Source of the DNA: Archivesica marissinica
Lineage: Eukaryota; Mollusca; Bivalvia; Venerida; Vesicomyidae
Assembly: GCA_014843695.1 (NCBI GenBank)
Contig: CM026401.1
Span: 25,171,376 to 25,235,375, forward strand
Reading direction: 5' to 3'
DNA: 64,000 nucleotides
The notes below the pieces were generated by a model, which was not told where the DNA came from, made no database searches, and saw only the letters and a list, made by a program, of their open reading frames with translations. Positions 37,924-52,971 of this stretch are shown here, one piece after another (position 1 is the stretch's first letter; each line of letters opens with the position of its first letter). The position numbers and the translations under genes are program-made.

Positions 37924-40900
37924 TCTACTCACTGGTCCTATGTATTGCTTGATGTGGAGAGATATATACTCACTGTTCCCATGTATTGTTTGGTGTGGAG
38001 AAATATACTCACTGGTCCCATGTACTGTTTGGTGTGGAGATATATATACTCACTGGTCCCATGTATTGCTTGATGTGGAGAGATATATACTCAGTGTTCC
38101 CATGCATTACTTGATGTGGAGATATATATACTCACTGGTCCCATGTACTGTTTGATGTGGAGATATATATACTCACTGGTCCCATGTATTGCTTGATGTG
38201 GAGAGATATATACTAAGTATTCCCATGCATTACTTGATATGGAGATATATATACTCACTGTTCCCATGTATTGTTTGATGTGCAGATATATGTACTCACT
38301 GGTCCCGTGTATTGCTTGAGGTGGAGATATATATATACTCACTTGTCCCATGCATTGTTTGATGTGGATATATATATACTCACTCTTCCCATGCATTGTT
38401 TGATGTGGATATATATATACTCACTCTTCCCATGCATTGTTTGATGTGGATATATATATACTCACTGGTCCCATGCATTGTTTGATGTGGAGATATATAT
38501 ACTCACTGTTCCCGTGCATTGTTTGATATGGAGATATATACTCACTGGTTCCATGCATTGTTTGATGTGGAGATATATATACTCACTGGTCCCATGCATT
38601 GTTTGATGTGGAGAGATATATACTCACTTTTCCCATTAAATGTTTGATGTGGAGATATATATACTCACTGTTCCCATGCATTGTTTGATGTGGAGATATA
38701 TATACTCACTGGTCCCGTGCATTGTTTGATGTGGTTATATATATACTCACTGTTCCCATGTATTGTTTGATGTGGAGATATATATACTCACGGGTGCCAT
38801 GTGATGTTTGATATGGAGATATATATACTCACTGTTCCCGTGCATTGTTTGATGTGGAGAGATATATACTCACTGTACCCGTGCATTGTTTGATGTGGAG
38901 ATATATATACTCACTGTACCCGTGCATTGTTTGATGTGGAGATTTATATACTCACTGGTCCCATGTATTGTTTGATGTGGAGAGATATATATACTCACTG
39001 TTTGATGTGGAGATATATATACTAACTGGTCGCATGTATTGTTTGATGTGGAGATATATGTACTCACTCTTCCCGTGCATTGTTTGATGTGGAGAGATAT
39101 ATACTCACTGGTCCCATGTATTGCTTGATGTGGAGTTATATAATTATACTCACTGGTCCCATGCATTGCTTGATATGGAGATATATATAATCACTGGTTC
39201 CATGCATTGTTTGATGTGGAGATATATATAATCACTGGTTCCATGCATTGTTTGATGTGGAGATATATATAATCACTGGTTCCATGCATTGTTTGATGTG
39301 GAGATATATATACTAAATGTTCCCGTGTATTGTTTGATGTGGATATATATATACTCACTGGTCTCATGCATTGTTTGATGTGGAGATATATATACTCACT
39401 GTTCCCATGCATCGTTTGATGTGGAGATATATATACTCACTGGTCCCGTGCATTGTTTGATGTGGATAATATATATATGTTCCATGTATTGTTTGATTGG
39501 AGATATATATACTCACTGTTCCCATGTATTGTTTGATGTGGAGATATATATACTCACTGTTCCCATGTATTGTTTGATGTGGAGATATATATACTCACTG
39601 TTCCCATGTATTGTTTGATGTGGAGATATATATACTCACTGTTCCCATGTATTGTTTGATGTGGAGATATATATACTCACTGTTCCCATGTATTGTTTGA
39701 TGTGGAGATATATATACTCACTGTTCCCATGTATTGTTTGATGTGGAGATATATATACTCACTGTTCCCATGTATTGTTTGATGTGGAGATATATATACT
39801 CACTGTTCCCATGTATTGTTTGATGTGGAGATATATATACTCACTGTTCCCATGCATTGTTTGATGTGGAGATATATATACTCACTGTTCCCATGTATTG
39901 TTTGATGTGGAGATATATATACTCACTGTTCCCATGTATTGTTTGATGTGGAGATATATATACTCACTGTTCCCATGCATTGTTTGATGTGGAGATATAT
40001 ATACTCACTGTTCCCATGCATTGTTTGATGTGGAGATATATATACTCACTGTTCCCATGCATTGTTTGATGTGGAGATATATATACTCACTGTTCCCATG
40101 TATTGTTTGATGTGGAGATATATATACTCACTGTTCCCATGCATTGTTTGATGTGGAGATATATATACTCACTGGTCCCATGCATTGTTTGATGTGGAGA
40201 TATATATACTCACTGGTCCCATGTATTATTTGATGTGGAGATATATACTCACTGGTTCCATGCATTGTTTGATGTGGAGATATATATACTCACTGGTCCC
40301 ATGTATTGTTTGATGTAGGGATATATATACTCACTGGTCCCATGCATTGTTTGATGTGGATATATATACTCACTGGTCTCATGCATTGTTTGATGTGGAG
40401 AGATATATACTCATTGTTCCCATGCATTGTTTGATGTGGAGATATATATACTCACTGTTCCCATGTATTGTTTGATGTGGAGATATATATACTCACTGGT
40501 CCCATGCATTGTTTGATGTGGATAGATATATACTCACTGTTCCAGTATTGTTTGATGTGGAGATATATATACTCACTGGTCCCATGTATTGTTTGATGTG
40601 GAGATATATATACTCACTGTTCCCATATATGTTTGATGTGGAGATATATACTCACTGTTCCCATGTATTGTTTGATGTGGAGATATATATACTCACTGTT
40701 CCCATGCATTGTTTGATGTGGAGATATATACTCACTGTTCCCATGTATTGTTTGATGTGGAGATATATATACTCACTGTTCCCATGCATTGTTGATGTGG
40801 AGATATATATACTCACTGTTCCATGTATTGTTTGATGTGGAGATATATATACTCACTGTTCCCATGTATTGTTTGATGTGGAGATATATATACTCACTGT

Positions 40901-43900
40901 TCCCGTGCATTGTTTGATGTGGAGATATATATACTCACTGTTCCCATGCATTGTTTGATGTGGAGAGATATATACTCACTGTTCCCATGTATTGTTTGAT
41001 GTGGTGAGATATATACTCACTGTTCCCGTGCATTGTTTGATGTGGAGATATATATACTCACTGTTACCATGCATTGTTTGATGTGGATATATATATACTC
41101 ACTGTTCCCGTGCATTGTTTGATGTGGAGATATATATACTCACTGTTGCCATGTATTGTTTGATGTGGATATATATATACTCACTGTTCCCGTGCATTGT
41201 TTGATGTGGAGATATATATACTCACTGTTACCATGCATTGTTTGATGTGGATAGATATATACTCACTGTTCCCGTGCATTGTTTGATGTGGAGTTATATA
41301 TACTCACTGTTGCCATGTATTGTTTGATGTGGAGAGATATATACTCACTGTTCCCGTGCATTGTTTGATGTGGAGATATATATACTCACTGTTCCCATGC
41401 ATTGTTTGATGTGGAAATATATAATCACTGTTACCATGCATTGTTTGATGTGAAGATATATATACTCACTGTTCCCATGCATTGTTTGATGTGGATAGAT
41501 ATATACTCACTGGTCCCGTGCATTGTTTGATGTGGATAGATATATACTCACTGTTCCCATGCATTGTTTGATGTGGATAGATATATACTCACTGTTACCA
41601 TGCATACTCACTGTTCCCATGTATTGTTTGATGTGGATATATATATACTCACTGTTCCCGTGCATTGTTTGATGTGGAGATATATATACTCACTGTTCCC
41701 ATGCATTGTTTGATGTGGAGATATATATACTCACTGTTCCCATGTATTGTTTGATGTGGAGATATATATACTCACTGTTCCCATGCATTGTTTGATGTGG
41801 AGATATATATACTCACTGTTCCCATGTATTGTTTGATGTGGAGATATATATACTCACTGTTCCCATGTATTGTTTGATGTGGATATATATATACTCACTG
41901 TTCCCATGTATTGTTTGATGTGGAGAGATATATACTCACTGGTCCCATGCATTGTGTGATGTGGAGAAATATATACTCACTGTTCCCATGTATTGTTTGA
42001 TGTGGAGAAATATATACTCACTGTTCCCGTGCATTGTTTGATGTGGAGATATATATACTCACTGTTACCATGCACTGTTTGATGTGAATAGATATATACT
42101 CACTGTTACCATGCATTGTTTGATGTGGAGAGATATATACTCACTGTTCCCATGCATTGTTTGATGTGGATAGATATATACTCACTGTTCCCGTGCATTG
42201 TTTGATGTGGATAGATATATATTCACTGTACCCATGCATTGTTTGATGTGGATATATATATACTCACTGTTACCATGCATACTCACTGTTCGCATGTATT
42301 GTTTGATGTGGATATATATATACTCACTGTTCCCGTACATTGTTTGATGTGGAGATATATATACTCACTGTTCCCATGTATTGTTTGATGTGGAGAGATA
42401 TATACTCACTGTTCCCGTCCATTTTTTGATGTGGAGGTATATATACTCACTGGTCCCGTGTACAGTTTGATGTGGAGATATATACTCACTGGTCCCGTGC
42501 ATTGCTTGATGTGGTTATATATATACTCACTGTTCCCATGTACTGTTTGATGTGCATAGATATATACTCACTCTTCCCGTGCATTGTTTGATGTGGATAT
42601 ATATATACTCACTGGTACCGTGCATTGTTTTATGTGGATATATATATACTCACTGTTCCCATGTACTGTTTGATGTGCATAGATATATACTCACTGGTCC
42701 CGTGCATTGTTTGATGTGGAGATATATATACCCACTGTTCCCATGTACTGTTTGATGTGGATATATATATACTCACTGGTACCGTGCATTGTTTGATGTG
42801 GATATATATATACTCACTGTTACCATGCATTGTTTGATGTGGAGAGATATATACTCACTGTTCCCATGTATTGTTTGATGTGGATATATATATACTCATT
42901 GGTCCCGTGCATTGTTTGATGTGGAGATATATATACTCACTGGTACCATGCATTGTTTGATGTGGAGATATATATACTCACTGTTCCCATGCATTGTTTG
43001 ATGTGGAGATATATAAACTCACTGTTCCCATGCATTGCTTGATGTGGAGATATATATACTCACTGTTCCCATGCATTGCTTGATGTGGAGATATATATAC
43101 ACACTTGTCCCGTGCATTGTTTGATGTGGAGATATATATACTCACTGGTGCCGTGCATTGTTTGATGTGGAGATATATATACTCACTGGCCCGTGTATTG
43201 TTTGATGTGGATATATATATACTCACTGTTCCCATGCATTGTTTAATGTTGAGTTATATATACTCACTGGTCCCATGTATTGTTTGATGTGGATATATAT
43301 ATACTCACTGGTCCCGTGTATTGTTTGATGTGGAGATATATATACTCACTGTTCCCATGCATTGTTTGATGTGGAGATATATGTACTCACTGGTCCCGTG
43401 AATTTTTTGATGTGGAGATATATATACTCACTGTTCCCATGCATTGTTTGATGTGGAGATATATGTACTCACTGGTCCCGTGAATTTTTTGATGTGGAGA
43501 GATATATACTCACTGTTCCCAAGTATTGTTTGATGTAGGGATATATATACTCACTGGTCCCATGCATTGTTTGATGTGGAGATATATACTCACTGGTCCC
43601 ATGCATTGTTTGATGTGGAGATATATATACTCACTGGTCCCATGTATTGTTTGATGTGGAGATATATACTCACTGGTTCCATGCATTGTTTGATGTGGAG
43701 AGATATATACTCATTGTTCCCATGCATTGTTTGATGTGGAGATATATATACTCACTGTTCCCATGTATTGTTTGATGTGGAGATATATATACTCACTGGT
43801 CCCATGCATTGTTTGATATGGAGATATATATACTCACTGTTCCCATGTATTGTTTGATGTGGAGATATAAATACTCACTGTTCCCATGTATTGTTTGATG

Positions 43901-46900
43901 TGGAGATATATATACTCACTGTTCCCATGTATTTTTGATGTGGAGATATATATACTCATGTCCATGATTGTTTGATGAAATATAATGTCCATGATTGTGT
44001 TTGATGTGGAGATATATATACTCACTGTTCCCATGTATTATTTGATGTGGAGATATATATACTCATTGTTCCCATGCATTGTTTGATGTGGAGATATATA
44101 TACTCACTGTTCCCATGTATTGTTTGATGTGGAGATATATATACTCACTGTTCCCATGTATTGTTTGATGTGGAGATGTATATACTCACTGTTCCCATGC
44201 ATTGTTTGATGTGGAGATATATATACTCACTGTTCCCATGTATTGTTTGATGTGGAGAGATATATACTCACTGTTCCCGTGCATTGTTTGATGTGGAGAT
44301 ATATATACTCACTGTTACCATGCATTGTTTGATGTGGATAGATATATACTCACTGTTCTCATGCATTGTTTGATGTGGAGATATATATACTCACTGTTGC
44401 CATGTATTGTTTGATGTGGAGATATATATACTCACTGTTCCCGTGCATTGTTTGATGTGGAGATATATATACTCACTGTTACCATGCATTGTTTGATGTG
44501 GATAGATATATACTCACTGTTCCCGTGCATTGTTTGATGTGGAGTTATATATACTCACTGTTGCCATGTATTGTTTGATGTGGAGAGATATATACTCATT
44601 GTTCCCGTGCATTGTTTGATGTGGAGATATATATACTCACTGGTCCCATGCATTGTTTGATGTGGAAATATATACTCACTGTTACCCTGCATTGTTTGAT
44701 GTGAAGATATATATACTCACTGTTCCCATGCATTGTTTGATGTGGAGATATATATACTCACTGTTCCCATGCATTGTTTGATGTGGAGATATATATGCTC
44801 ACTGTTCCCATGCATTGTTTGATGTGGATAGATATATACTCACTGTTACCATGCATTGTTTGATGTGGAGAGATATATACTCACTGTTCCCATGCATTGT
44901 TTGATGTGGATAGATATATACTCACTGTTACCATGCATACTCACTGTTCCCATGTATTGTTTGATGTGGATATATATATACTCACTGTTCCCGTGCATTG
45001 TTTGATGTGGAGATATATATACTCACTGTTCCCATGTATTGTTTGATGTGGAGAGATATATACTCACTGGTCCCGTGTACAGTTTGGTGTGGAGATATAT
45101 ATACTCACTGTTCCCATGTACTGTTTGATGTGCATAGATATATACTCACTGGTCCCGGGCATTGCTTGATGTGGTTATATATATACTCACTGTTCCCATG
45201 TAATATTTGATATGGAGATATATATACCCACTCTTCCCGTGCATTGTTTGATGTGGATATATATAAACTCACTGGTACCGTGCATTGTTTGATGTGGATA
45301 TATATATACTCACTGTTCCCATGTACTGTTTGATGTACATAGATATATACTCACTGGTCCCGTGCATTGTTTGATGTGGAGATATATATACCCACTGTTC
45401 CCATGTATTGTTTGATGTGGAGATATATATACTCACTGTTCCCATGTATTGTTTGATGTGGAGATATATATACTCACTGTTCCCATGTATTGTTTGATGT
45501 GGAGATATATATACTCACTGTTCCCATGTATTGTTTGATGTGGAGATATATATACTCACTGGTACCATGCATTGTTTGATGTGGAGATATATATACTCAC
45601 TGGTCCCATGCATTGTGTGATGTGGAGAGATATATACTCATTGTTCCCGTGTATTGTTTGATGTGGAGATATATATACTCACTGTTCCCATGCATTGTTT
45701 GATGTGGAGTTATATATACTCACTGGTCCAATGTATTGTTTGATGTGGATATATATATACTCACTGGTCCCATGCAATGTTTGATGTGGAGATATATATA
45801 CTCACTGGTCCCATGTATTGTTTGATGTGGAGATATATATACTCACTGGTCCCATGTATTGTTTGATATGGAGATATATATACTCACTGTTCCCATGTAT
45901 TGTTTGATATGGCGATATATATACTCACTGTTCCCATGCATTGTTTGATGTGGAGTTATATATACTCACTGGTCCCGTGCATTGTTTGATGTGGAGATAT
46001 ATATACTCACTGGTCCCGTGCATTGTTTGATGTGGAGATATATATACTCACTGTTCCCATGTATTGTTTGATATGGAGATATATATACTCACTGTTCCCA
46101 TGCATTGTTTGATATGGAGATATATATACTCACTGGTCCCGTGAATTTTTGATGTGGAGAGATATATACTCACTGTTCCCAGTATTGTTTGATGTAGGGA
46201 TATATATACTCACTGGTCTCATGCATTGTTTGATGTGGAGATATATACTCACTGGTCCCATGCATTGTTTGATGTGGAGATATATATACTCACTGTTCCC
46301 ATGTATTGTTTGATGTGGAGAGATATATACTCACTGTTCCCGTCCATTTTTTGATGTGGAGGTATATATACTCACTGGTCCCGTGTACAGTTTGATGTGG
46401 AGATATATACTCACTGGTCCCGTGCATTGCTTGATGTGGTTATATATATACTCACTGTTCCCATGTACTGTTTGATGTGCATAGATATATACTCACTCTT
46501 CCCGTGCATTGTTTGATGTGGATATATATATACTCACTGGTACCGTGCATTGTTTGATGTGGATATATATATACTCACTGTTCCCATGTACTGTTTGATG
46601 TGCATAGATATATACTCACTGGTCCCGTGCATTGTTTGATGTGGAGATATATATACCCACTGTTCCCATGTACTGTTTGATGTGGATATATATATACTCA
46701 CTGGTACCGTGCATTGTTTGATGTGGATATATATATACTCACTGTTACCATGCATTGTTTGATGTGGAGAGATATATACTCACTGTTCCCATGTATTGTT
46801 TGATGTGGATATATATATACTCATTGGTCCCGTGCATTGTTTGATGTGGAGATATATATACTCACTGGTACCATGCATTGTTTGATGTGGAGATATATAT

Positions 46901-49900
46901 ACTCACTGTTCCCATGCATTGTTTGATGTGGAGATATATAAACTCACTGTTCCCATGCATTGCTTGATGTGGAGATATATATACTCACTGTTCCCATGCA
47001 TTGCTTGATGTGGAGATATATATACACACTTGTCCCGTGCATTGTTTGATGTGGAGATATATATACTCACTGGTGCCGTGCATTGTTTGATGTGGAGATA
47101 TATATACTCACTGGCCCGTGTATTGTTTGATGTGGATATATATATACTCACTGTTCCCATGCATTGTTTAATGTTGAGTTATATATACTCACTGGTCCCA
47201 TGTATTGTTTGATGTGGATATATATATACTCACTGGTCCCGTGTATTGTTTGATGTGGAGATATATATACTCACTGTTCCCATGCATTGTTTGATGTGGA
47301 GATATATGTACTCACTGGTCCCGTGAATTTTTTGATGTGGAGATATATATACTCACTGTTCCCATGCATTGTTTGATGTGGAGATATATGTACTCACTGG
47401 TCCCGTGAATTTTTTGATGTGGAGAGATATATACTCACTGTTCCCAAGTATTGTTTGATGTAGGGATATATATACTCACTGGTCTCATGCATTGTTTGAT
47501 GTGGAGATATATACTCACTGGTCCCATGCATTGTTTGATGTGGAGATATATATACTCACTGGTCCCATGTATTGTTTGATGTGGAGATATATATACTCAC
47601 TGGTTCCATGCATTGTTTGATGTGGAGAGATATATACTCATTGTTCCCATGCATTGTTTGATGTGGAGATATATATACTCACTGTTCCCATGTATTGTTT
47701 GATGTGGAGATATATATACTCACTGGTCCCATGCATTGTTTGATGTGGATAGATATATATTAACTGTTCCCATGTATTGTTTGATCTGGAGATATATATA
47801 CTCACTGGTCCCATGTATTGTTTGATATGGAGATATATATACTCACTGTTCCCATGTATTGTTTGATGTGGAGATATAAATACTCACTGTTCCCATGTAT
47901 TGTTTGATGTGGAGATGTATATACTCATTGTTCCCATGCATTGTTTGATGTGGAGATATATATACTCACTGTTCCCATGTATTATTTGATGTGGAGATAT
48001 ATATACTCATTGTTCCCATGCATTGTTTGATGTGGAGATATATATACTCACTGTTCCCATGTATTGTTTGATGTGGAGATATATATACTCACTGTTCCCA
48101 TGTATTGTTTGATGTGGAGATGTATATACTCACTGTTCCCATGCATTGTTTGATGTGGAGATATATATACTCACTGTTCCCATGTATTGTTTGATGTGGA
48201 GAGATATATACTCACTGTTCCCGTGCATTGTTTGATGTGGAGATATATATACTCACTGTTACCATGCATTGTTTGATGTGGATAGATATATACTCACTGT
48301 TCTCATGCATTGTTTGATGTGGAGATATATATACTCACTGTTGCCATGTATTGTTTGATGTGGAGATATATATACTCACTGTTCCCGTGCATTGTTTGAT
48401 GTGGAGATATATATACTCACTGTTACCATGCATTGTTTGATGTGGATAGATATATACTCACTGTTCCCGTGCATTGTTTGATGTGGAGTTATATATACTC
48501 ACTGTTGCCATGTATTGTTTGATGTGGAGAGATATATACTCATTGTTCCCGTGCATTGTTTGATGTGGAGATATATATACTCACTGGTCCCATGCATTGT
48601 TTGATGTGGAAATATATACTCACTGTTACCCTGCATTGTTTGATGTGAAGATATATATACTCACTGTTCCCATGCATTGTTTGATGTGGAGATATATATA
48701 CTCACTGTTCCCATGCATTGTTTGATGTGGAGATATATATGCTCACTGTTCCCATGCATTGTTTGATGTGGATAGATATATACTCACTGTTACCATGCAT
48801 TGTTTGATGTGGAGAGATATATACTCACTGTTCCCATGCATTGTTTGATGTGGATAGATATATACTCACTGTTACCATGCATACTCACTGTTCCCATGTA
48901 TTGTTTGATGTGGATATATATATACTCACTGTTCCCGTGCATTGTTTGATGTGGAGATATATATACTCACTGTTCCCATGTATTGTTTGATGTGGAGAGA
49001 TATATACTCACTGGTCCCGTGTACAGTTTGGTGTGGAGAAATATATACTCACTGTTCCCATGTACTGTTTGATGTGCATAGATATATACTCACTGGTCCC
49101 GGGCATTGCTTGATGTGGTTATATATATACTCACTGTTCCCATGTAATATTTGATATGGAGATATATATACCCACTCTTCCCGTGCATTGTTTGATGTGG
49201 ATATATATAAACTCACTGGTACCGTGCATTGTTTGATGTGGATATATATATATACTCACTGTTCCCATGTACTGTTTGATGTACATAGATATATACTCAC
49301 TGGTCCCGTGCATTGTTTGATGTGGAGATATATATACCCACTGTTCCCATGTATTGTTTGATGTGGAGATATATATACTCACTGTTCCCATGTATTGTTT
49401 TATGTGGAGATATATATACTCACTGTTCCCATGTATTGTTTGATGTGGAGATATATATACTCACTGTTACCATGTATTGTTTGATGTGGAGATATATATA
49501 CTCACTGGTACCATGCATTGTTTGATGTGGAGATATATATACTCACTGGTCCCATGCATTATGTGATGTGGAGAGATATATACTCATTGTTCCCGTGTAT
49601 TGTTTGATGTGGAGATATATATACTCACTGTTCCCATGCATTGTTTGATGTGGAGTTATATATACTCACTGGTCCAATGTATTGTTTGATGTGGATATAT
49701 ATATACTCACTGGTCCCATGCAATGTTTGATGTGGAGATATATATACTCACTGGTCCCATGTATTGTTTGATGTGGAGATATATATACTCACTGGTCCCA
49801 TGTATTGTTTGATATGGAGATATATATACTCACTGTTCCCATGTATTGTTTGATATGGCGATATATATACTCACTGTTCCCATGCATTGTTTGATGTGGA

Positions 49901-52610
49901 GTTATATATACTCACTGGTCCCGTGCATTGTTTGATGTGGAGATATATATACTCACTGGTCCCGTGCATTGTTTGATGTGGAGATATATATACTCACTGT
50001 TCCCATGTATTGTTTGATATGGAGATATATATACTCACTGTTCCCATGCATTGTTTGATATGGAGATATATATACTCACTGGTCCCGTGAATTTTTTGAT
50101 GTGGAGAGATATATACTCACTGTTCCCAAGTATTGTTTGATGTAGGGATATATATACTCACTGGTCTCATGCATTGTTTGATGTGGAGATATATACTCAC
50201 TGGTCCCATGCATTGTTTGATGTGGAGATATATATACTCACTGGTCCCATGTATTATTTGATGTGGAGATATATACTCACTGGTTCCATGCATTGTTTGA
50301 TGTGGAGATATATATACTCACTGGTCCCATGTATTGTTTGATGTAGGGATATATATACTCACTGGTCCCATGCATTGTTTGATGTAGGGATATATATACT
50401 CACTGGTCTCATGCATTGTTTGATGTGGAGAGATATATACTCATTGTTCCCATGCATTGTATGATGTGGAGATATATATACTCACTGTTCCCATGTATTG
50501 TTTGATGTGGAGATATATATACTCACTGGTCCCATGCATTGTTTGATGTGGATAGATATATATTAACTGTTTCCATGTATTGTTTTGATCTGGAGATATA
50601 TATACTCACTGGTCCCATGTATTGTTTGATATGGAGATATATATACTCACTGTTCCCATATATTGTTTGATGTGGAGATATATATACTCACTGTTCCCAT
50701 GTATTGTTTGATGTGGAGATGTATATACTCATTGTTCCCATGCATTGTTTGATGTGGAGATATATATACTCACTGTTCCCATGTATTGTTTGTTGTGGAG
50801 ATATATATACTCACTGTTCCCATGCATTGTGTGATGTGGAGATATATATACTCACTGTTCCCATGTATTGTTTGATGTGGAGATATATATACTCACTGTT
50901 CCCATGTATTGTTTGATGTGGAGATGTATATACTCACTGTTCCCATGCATTGTTTGATGTGGAGATATATATACTCACTGTTCCCATGTATTGTTTGATG
51001 TGGAGATATATATACTCACTGTTTCCATGTATTGTTTGATGTGGTGAGATATATACTCACTGTTCCCGTGCATTGTTTGATGTGGAGATATATATACTCA
51101 CTGTTACCATGCATTGTTTGATGTGGATATATATATACTCACTGTTCCCGTGCATTGTTTGATGTGGAGATATATATATTCACTGTTGCCATGTATTGTT
51201 TAATGTGGAGAGATATATACTCACTGTTCCCGTGCATTGTTTGATGTGGAGATATATATACTCACTGTTACCATGCATTGTTTGATGTGGATAGATATAT
51301 ACTCACTGTTCCCGTGCATTGTTTGATGTGGAGTTATATATACTCACTGTTGCCATGTATTGTTTGATGTGGAGAGATATATACTCATTGTTCCCGTGCA
51401 TTGTTTGATGTGGAGATATATATACTCACTGTTCCCATGCATTGTTTGATGTGGAAATATATAATCACTGTTACCATGCATTGTTTGATGTGAAGATATA
51501 TATACTCACTGTTCCCATGCATTGTTTGATGTGGAGATATATATACTCACTGTTCCCATGCATTGTTTGATGTGGAGATATATATGCTCACTGTTCCCAT
51601 GCATTGTTTGATGTGGATAGATATATACTCACTGTTACCATGCATTGTTTGATGTGGAGAGATATATACTCACTGTTCCCATGCATTGTTTGATGTGGAT
51701 AGATATATACTCACTGTTCCCGTGCATTGTTTGATGTGGATAGATATATACTCACTGTACCCATGCATTGTTTGATGTGGATAGATATATACTCACTGTT
51801 ACCATGCATACTCACTGTTCCCATGTATTGTATGATGTGGATATATATATACACACTGTTCCCGTGCATTGTTTGATGTGGAGATATATATACTCACTGT
51901 TCCCATGTATTGTTTGATGTGGAGAGAAATATACTCACTGGTCCCGTGTACAGTTTGATGTGGAGATATATATACTCACTGTTCCCATGTACTGTTTGAT
52001 GTGCATAGATATATACTCACTGGTCCCGTGCATTGCTTGATGTGGTTATATATATACTCACTGTTCCCATGTAATGTTTGATATGGAGATATATATACCC
52101 ACTCTTCCCGTGCATTGTTTGATGTGGATATATATATACTCACTGGTACCGTGCATTGTTTGATGTGGATATATATATACTCACTGTTCCCATGTACTGT
52201 TTGATGTGCATAGATATATACTCACTGGTCCCGTGCATTGTTTGATGTGGAGATATATATACCCACTGTTCCCATATATTGTTTGATGTGGATATATATA
52301 TACTCACTGTTACCATGCATTGTTTGATGTGGAGATATATATACTCACTGGTCCCATGCATTGTTTGATGTGGAGATATATATACTCACTGGTCCCGTAA
52401 ATTGTTTGATGTGGAGATATATACTCACTGTTCCCTTGTACTGTTTGATGTGGAGATATATATACTAACTGTTCCCATGTAATGTTTGAAATGGAGAGAT
52501 ATATGCTCACTCTTCCCATGTAGTTTGAAATGGAGATATATATACTCACTGTTCCCGTGTACTGTTTGATGTGGTGATATATATACTCACTGTTCCCATG
52601 TAACGTTTGA
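37924..52610. repeat. 41-bp minisatellite megaarray (array 2)
   Basis: The 41-bp unit has a TTGTTTGATGTGG core, an AGATATATATAC stretch, then CTCACTG, then TTCCC or GTCCC, ending ATGTA, ATGCA or GTGCA. Length divided by period gives about 358 units. Between about 39490 and 40200 the units are nearly uniform. On both sides they carry shared variants such as GATAGATATATAC, GAGAGATATATAC, TTACCATGC and GTAGGGATATA. Several short deletions cluster near 40540-40830 and 43930-44000. Open frames of up to about 108 codons on both strands spell the repeat (YIYSLVPCIV on plus, SIYISTSNN on minus). They change phase from unit to unit, because 41 is not divisible by three, so I treat them as non-coding. 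Confidence 0.97.
42345..50215. repeat. ~3.93-kb higher-order repeat, two consecutive copies in array 2
   Basis: About 42345-46270 and 46271-50215 share the same order of rare units. The CCCGTCC/ATTTTTTGATG unit at 42417 and 46342 gives an offset of 3925. The ATTATTTGATG unit ending at 44040 and 47984 gives 3944. GTACAG units at 42461/46386 and 45078/49022 give the same two offsets. The 19-bp change in offset falls at the ragged patch 43930-44000 of the first copy. Runs of more than 250 bp look identical (for example 42978-43235 and 46903-47160). A partial third copy begins again with the GTACAG unit at 51949. Confidence 0.85.
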
Positions 52611-52930
52611 AATGGAGAGATATATACTCATGGGCCTGTTTTATGGTGTGAGATTTAATATCAAACCTCGCGATTGTGATATATATACTCACAGGTTCTG
52701 GGTGAGATTTAAAATCACATGTCGCGTACACTGTTTGATTGTGATATATATACTCACTGGTTCTGGGTGAGATTTAAAATCACATATCGCGTACACTGTT
52801 TGATTGTGATATATATACTCACAGGTTATGGGTGAGATTTAAAATCACATGTCGCGTACACTGTTTGATTGGGAGACATATACAGGTTGTTCTGTGTTAT
52901 GTGGTGATATTTAATTTCAAAGGTCATAGG
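52611..52930. repeat. 65-bp composite repeat at the right edge of array 2
   Basis: Copies start with GTGATATATATACTCAC at 52676, 52741 and 52806. A decayed copy follows at 52871 and a diverged one precedes 52676. Each keeps the 41-bp unit's TGTTTGAT and ATATATATACTCAC blocks, but in place of TTCCCATGCAT has a longer insert. The insert contains GGTGAGATTTAAAATCAC (an imperfect dyad) and TCGCGTACAC. It looks like a 41-bp unit that took up about 24 bp and was then amplified. Confidence 0.9.
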
Positions 52931-52971
52931 CATATTTAAACAGTATTGAATTATGTTAATCAAACAGCAGG

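Noticed and set aside
37850..52600. Many 60-108-codon ORFs on both strands of array 2
   Set aside because: They spell the 41-bp unit in rotating phase. Identical ORFs recur only because blocks are duplicated.
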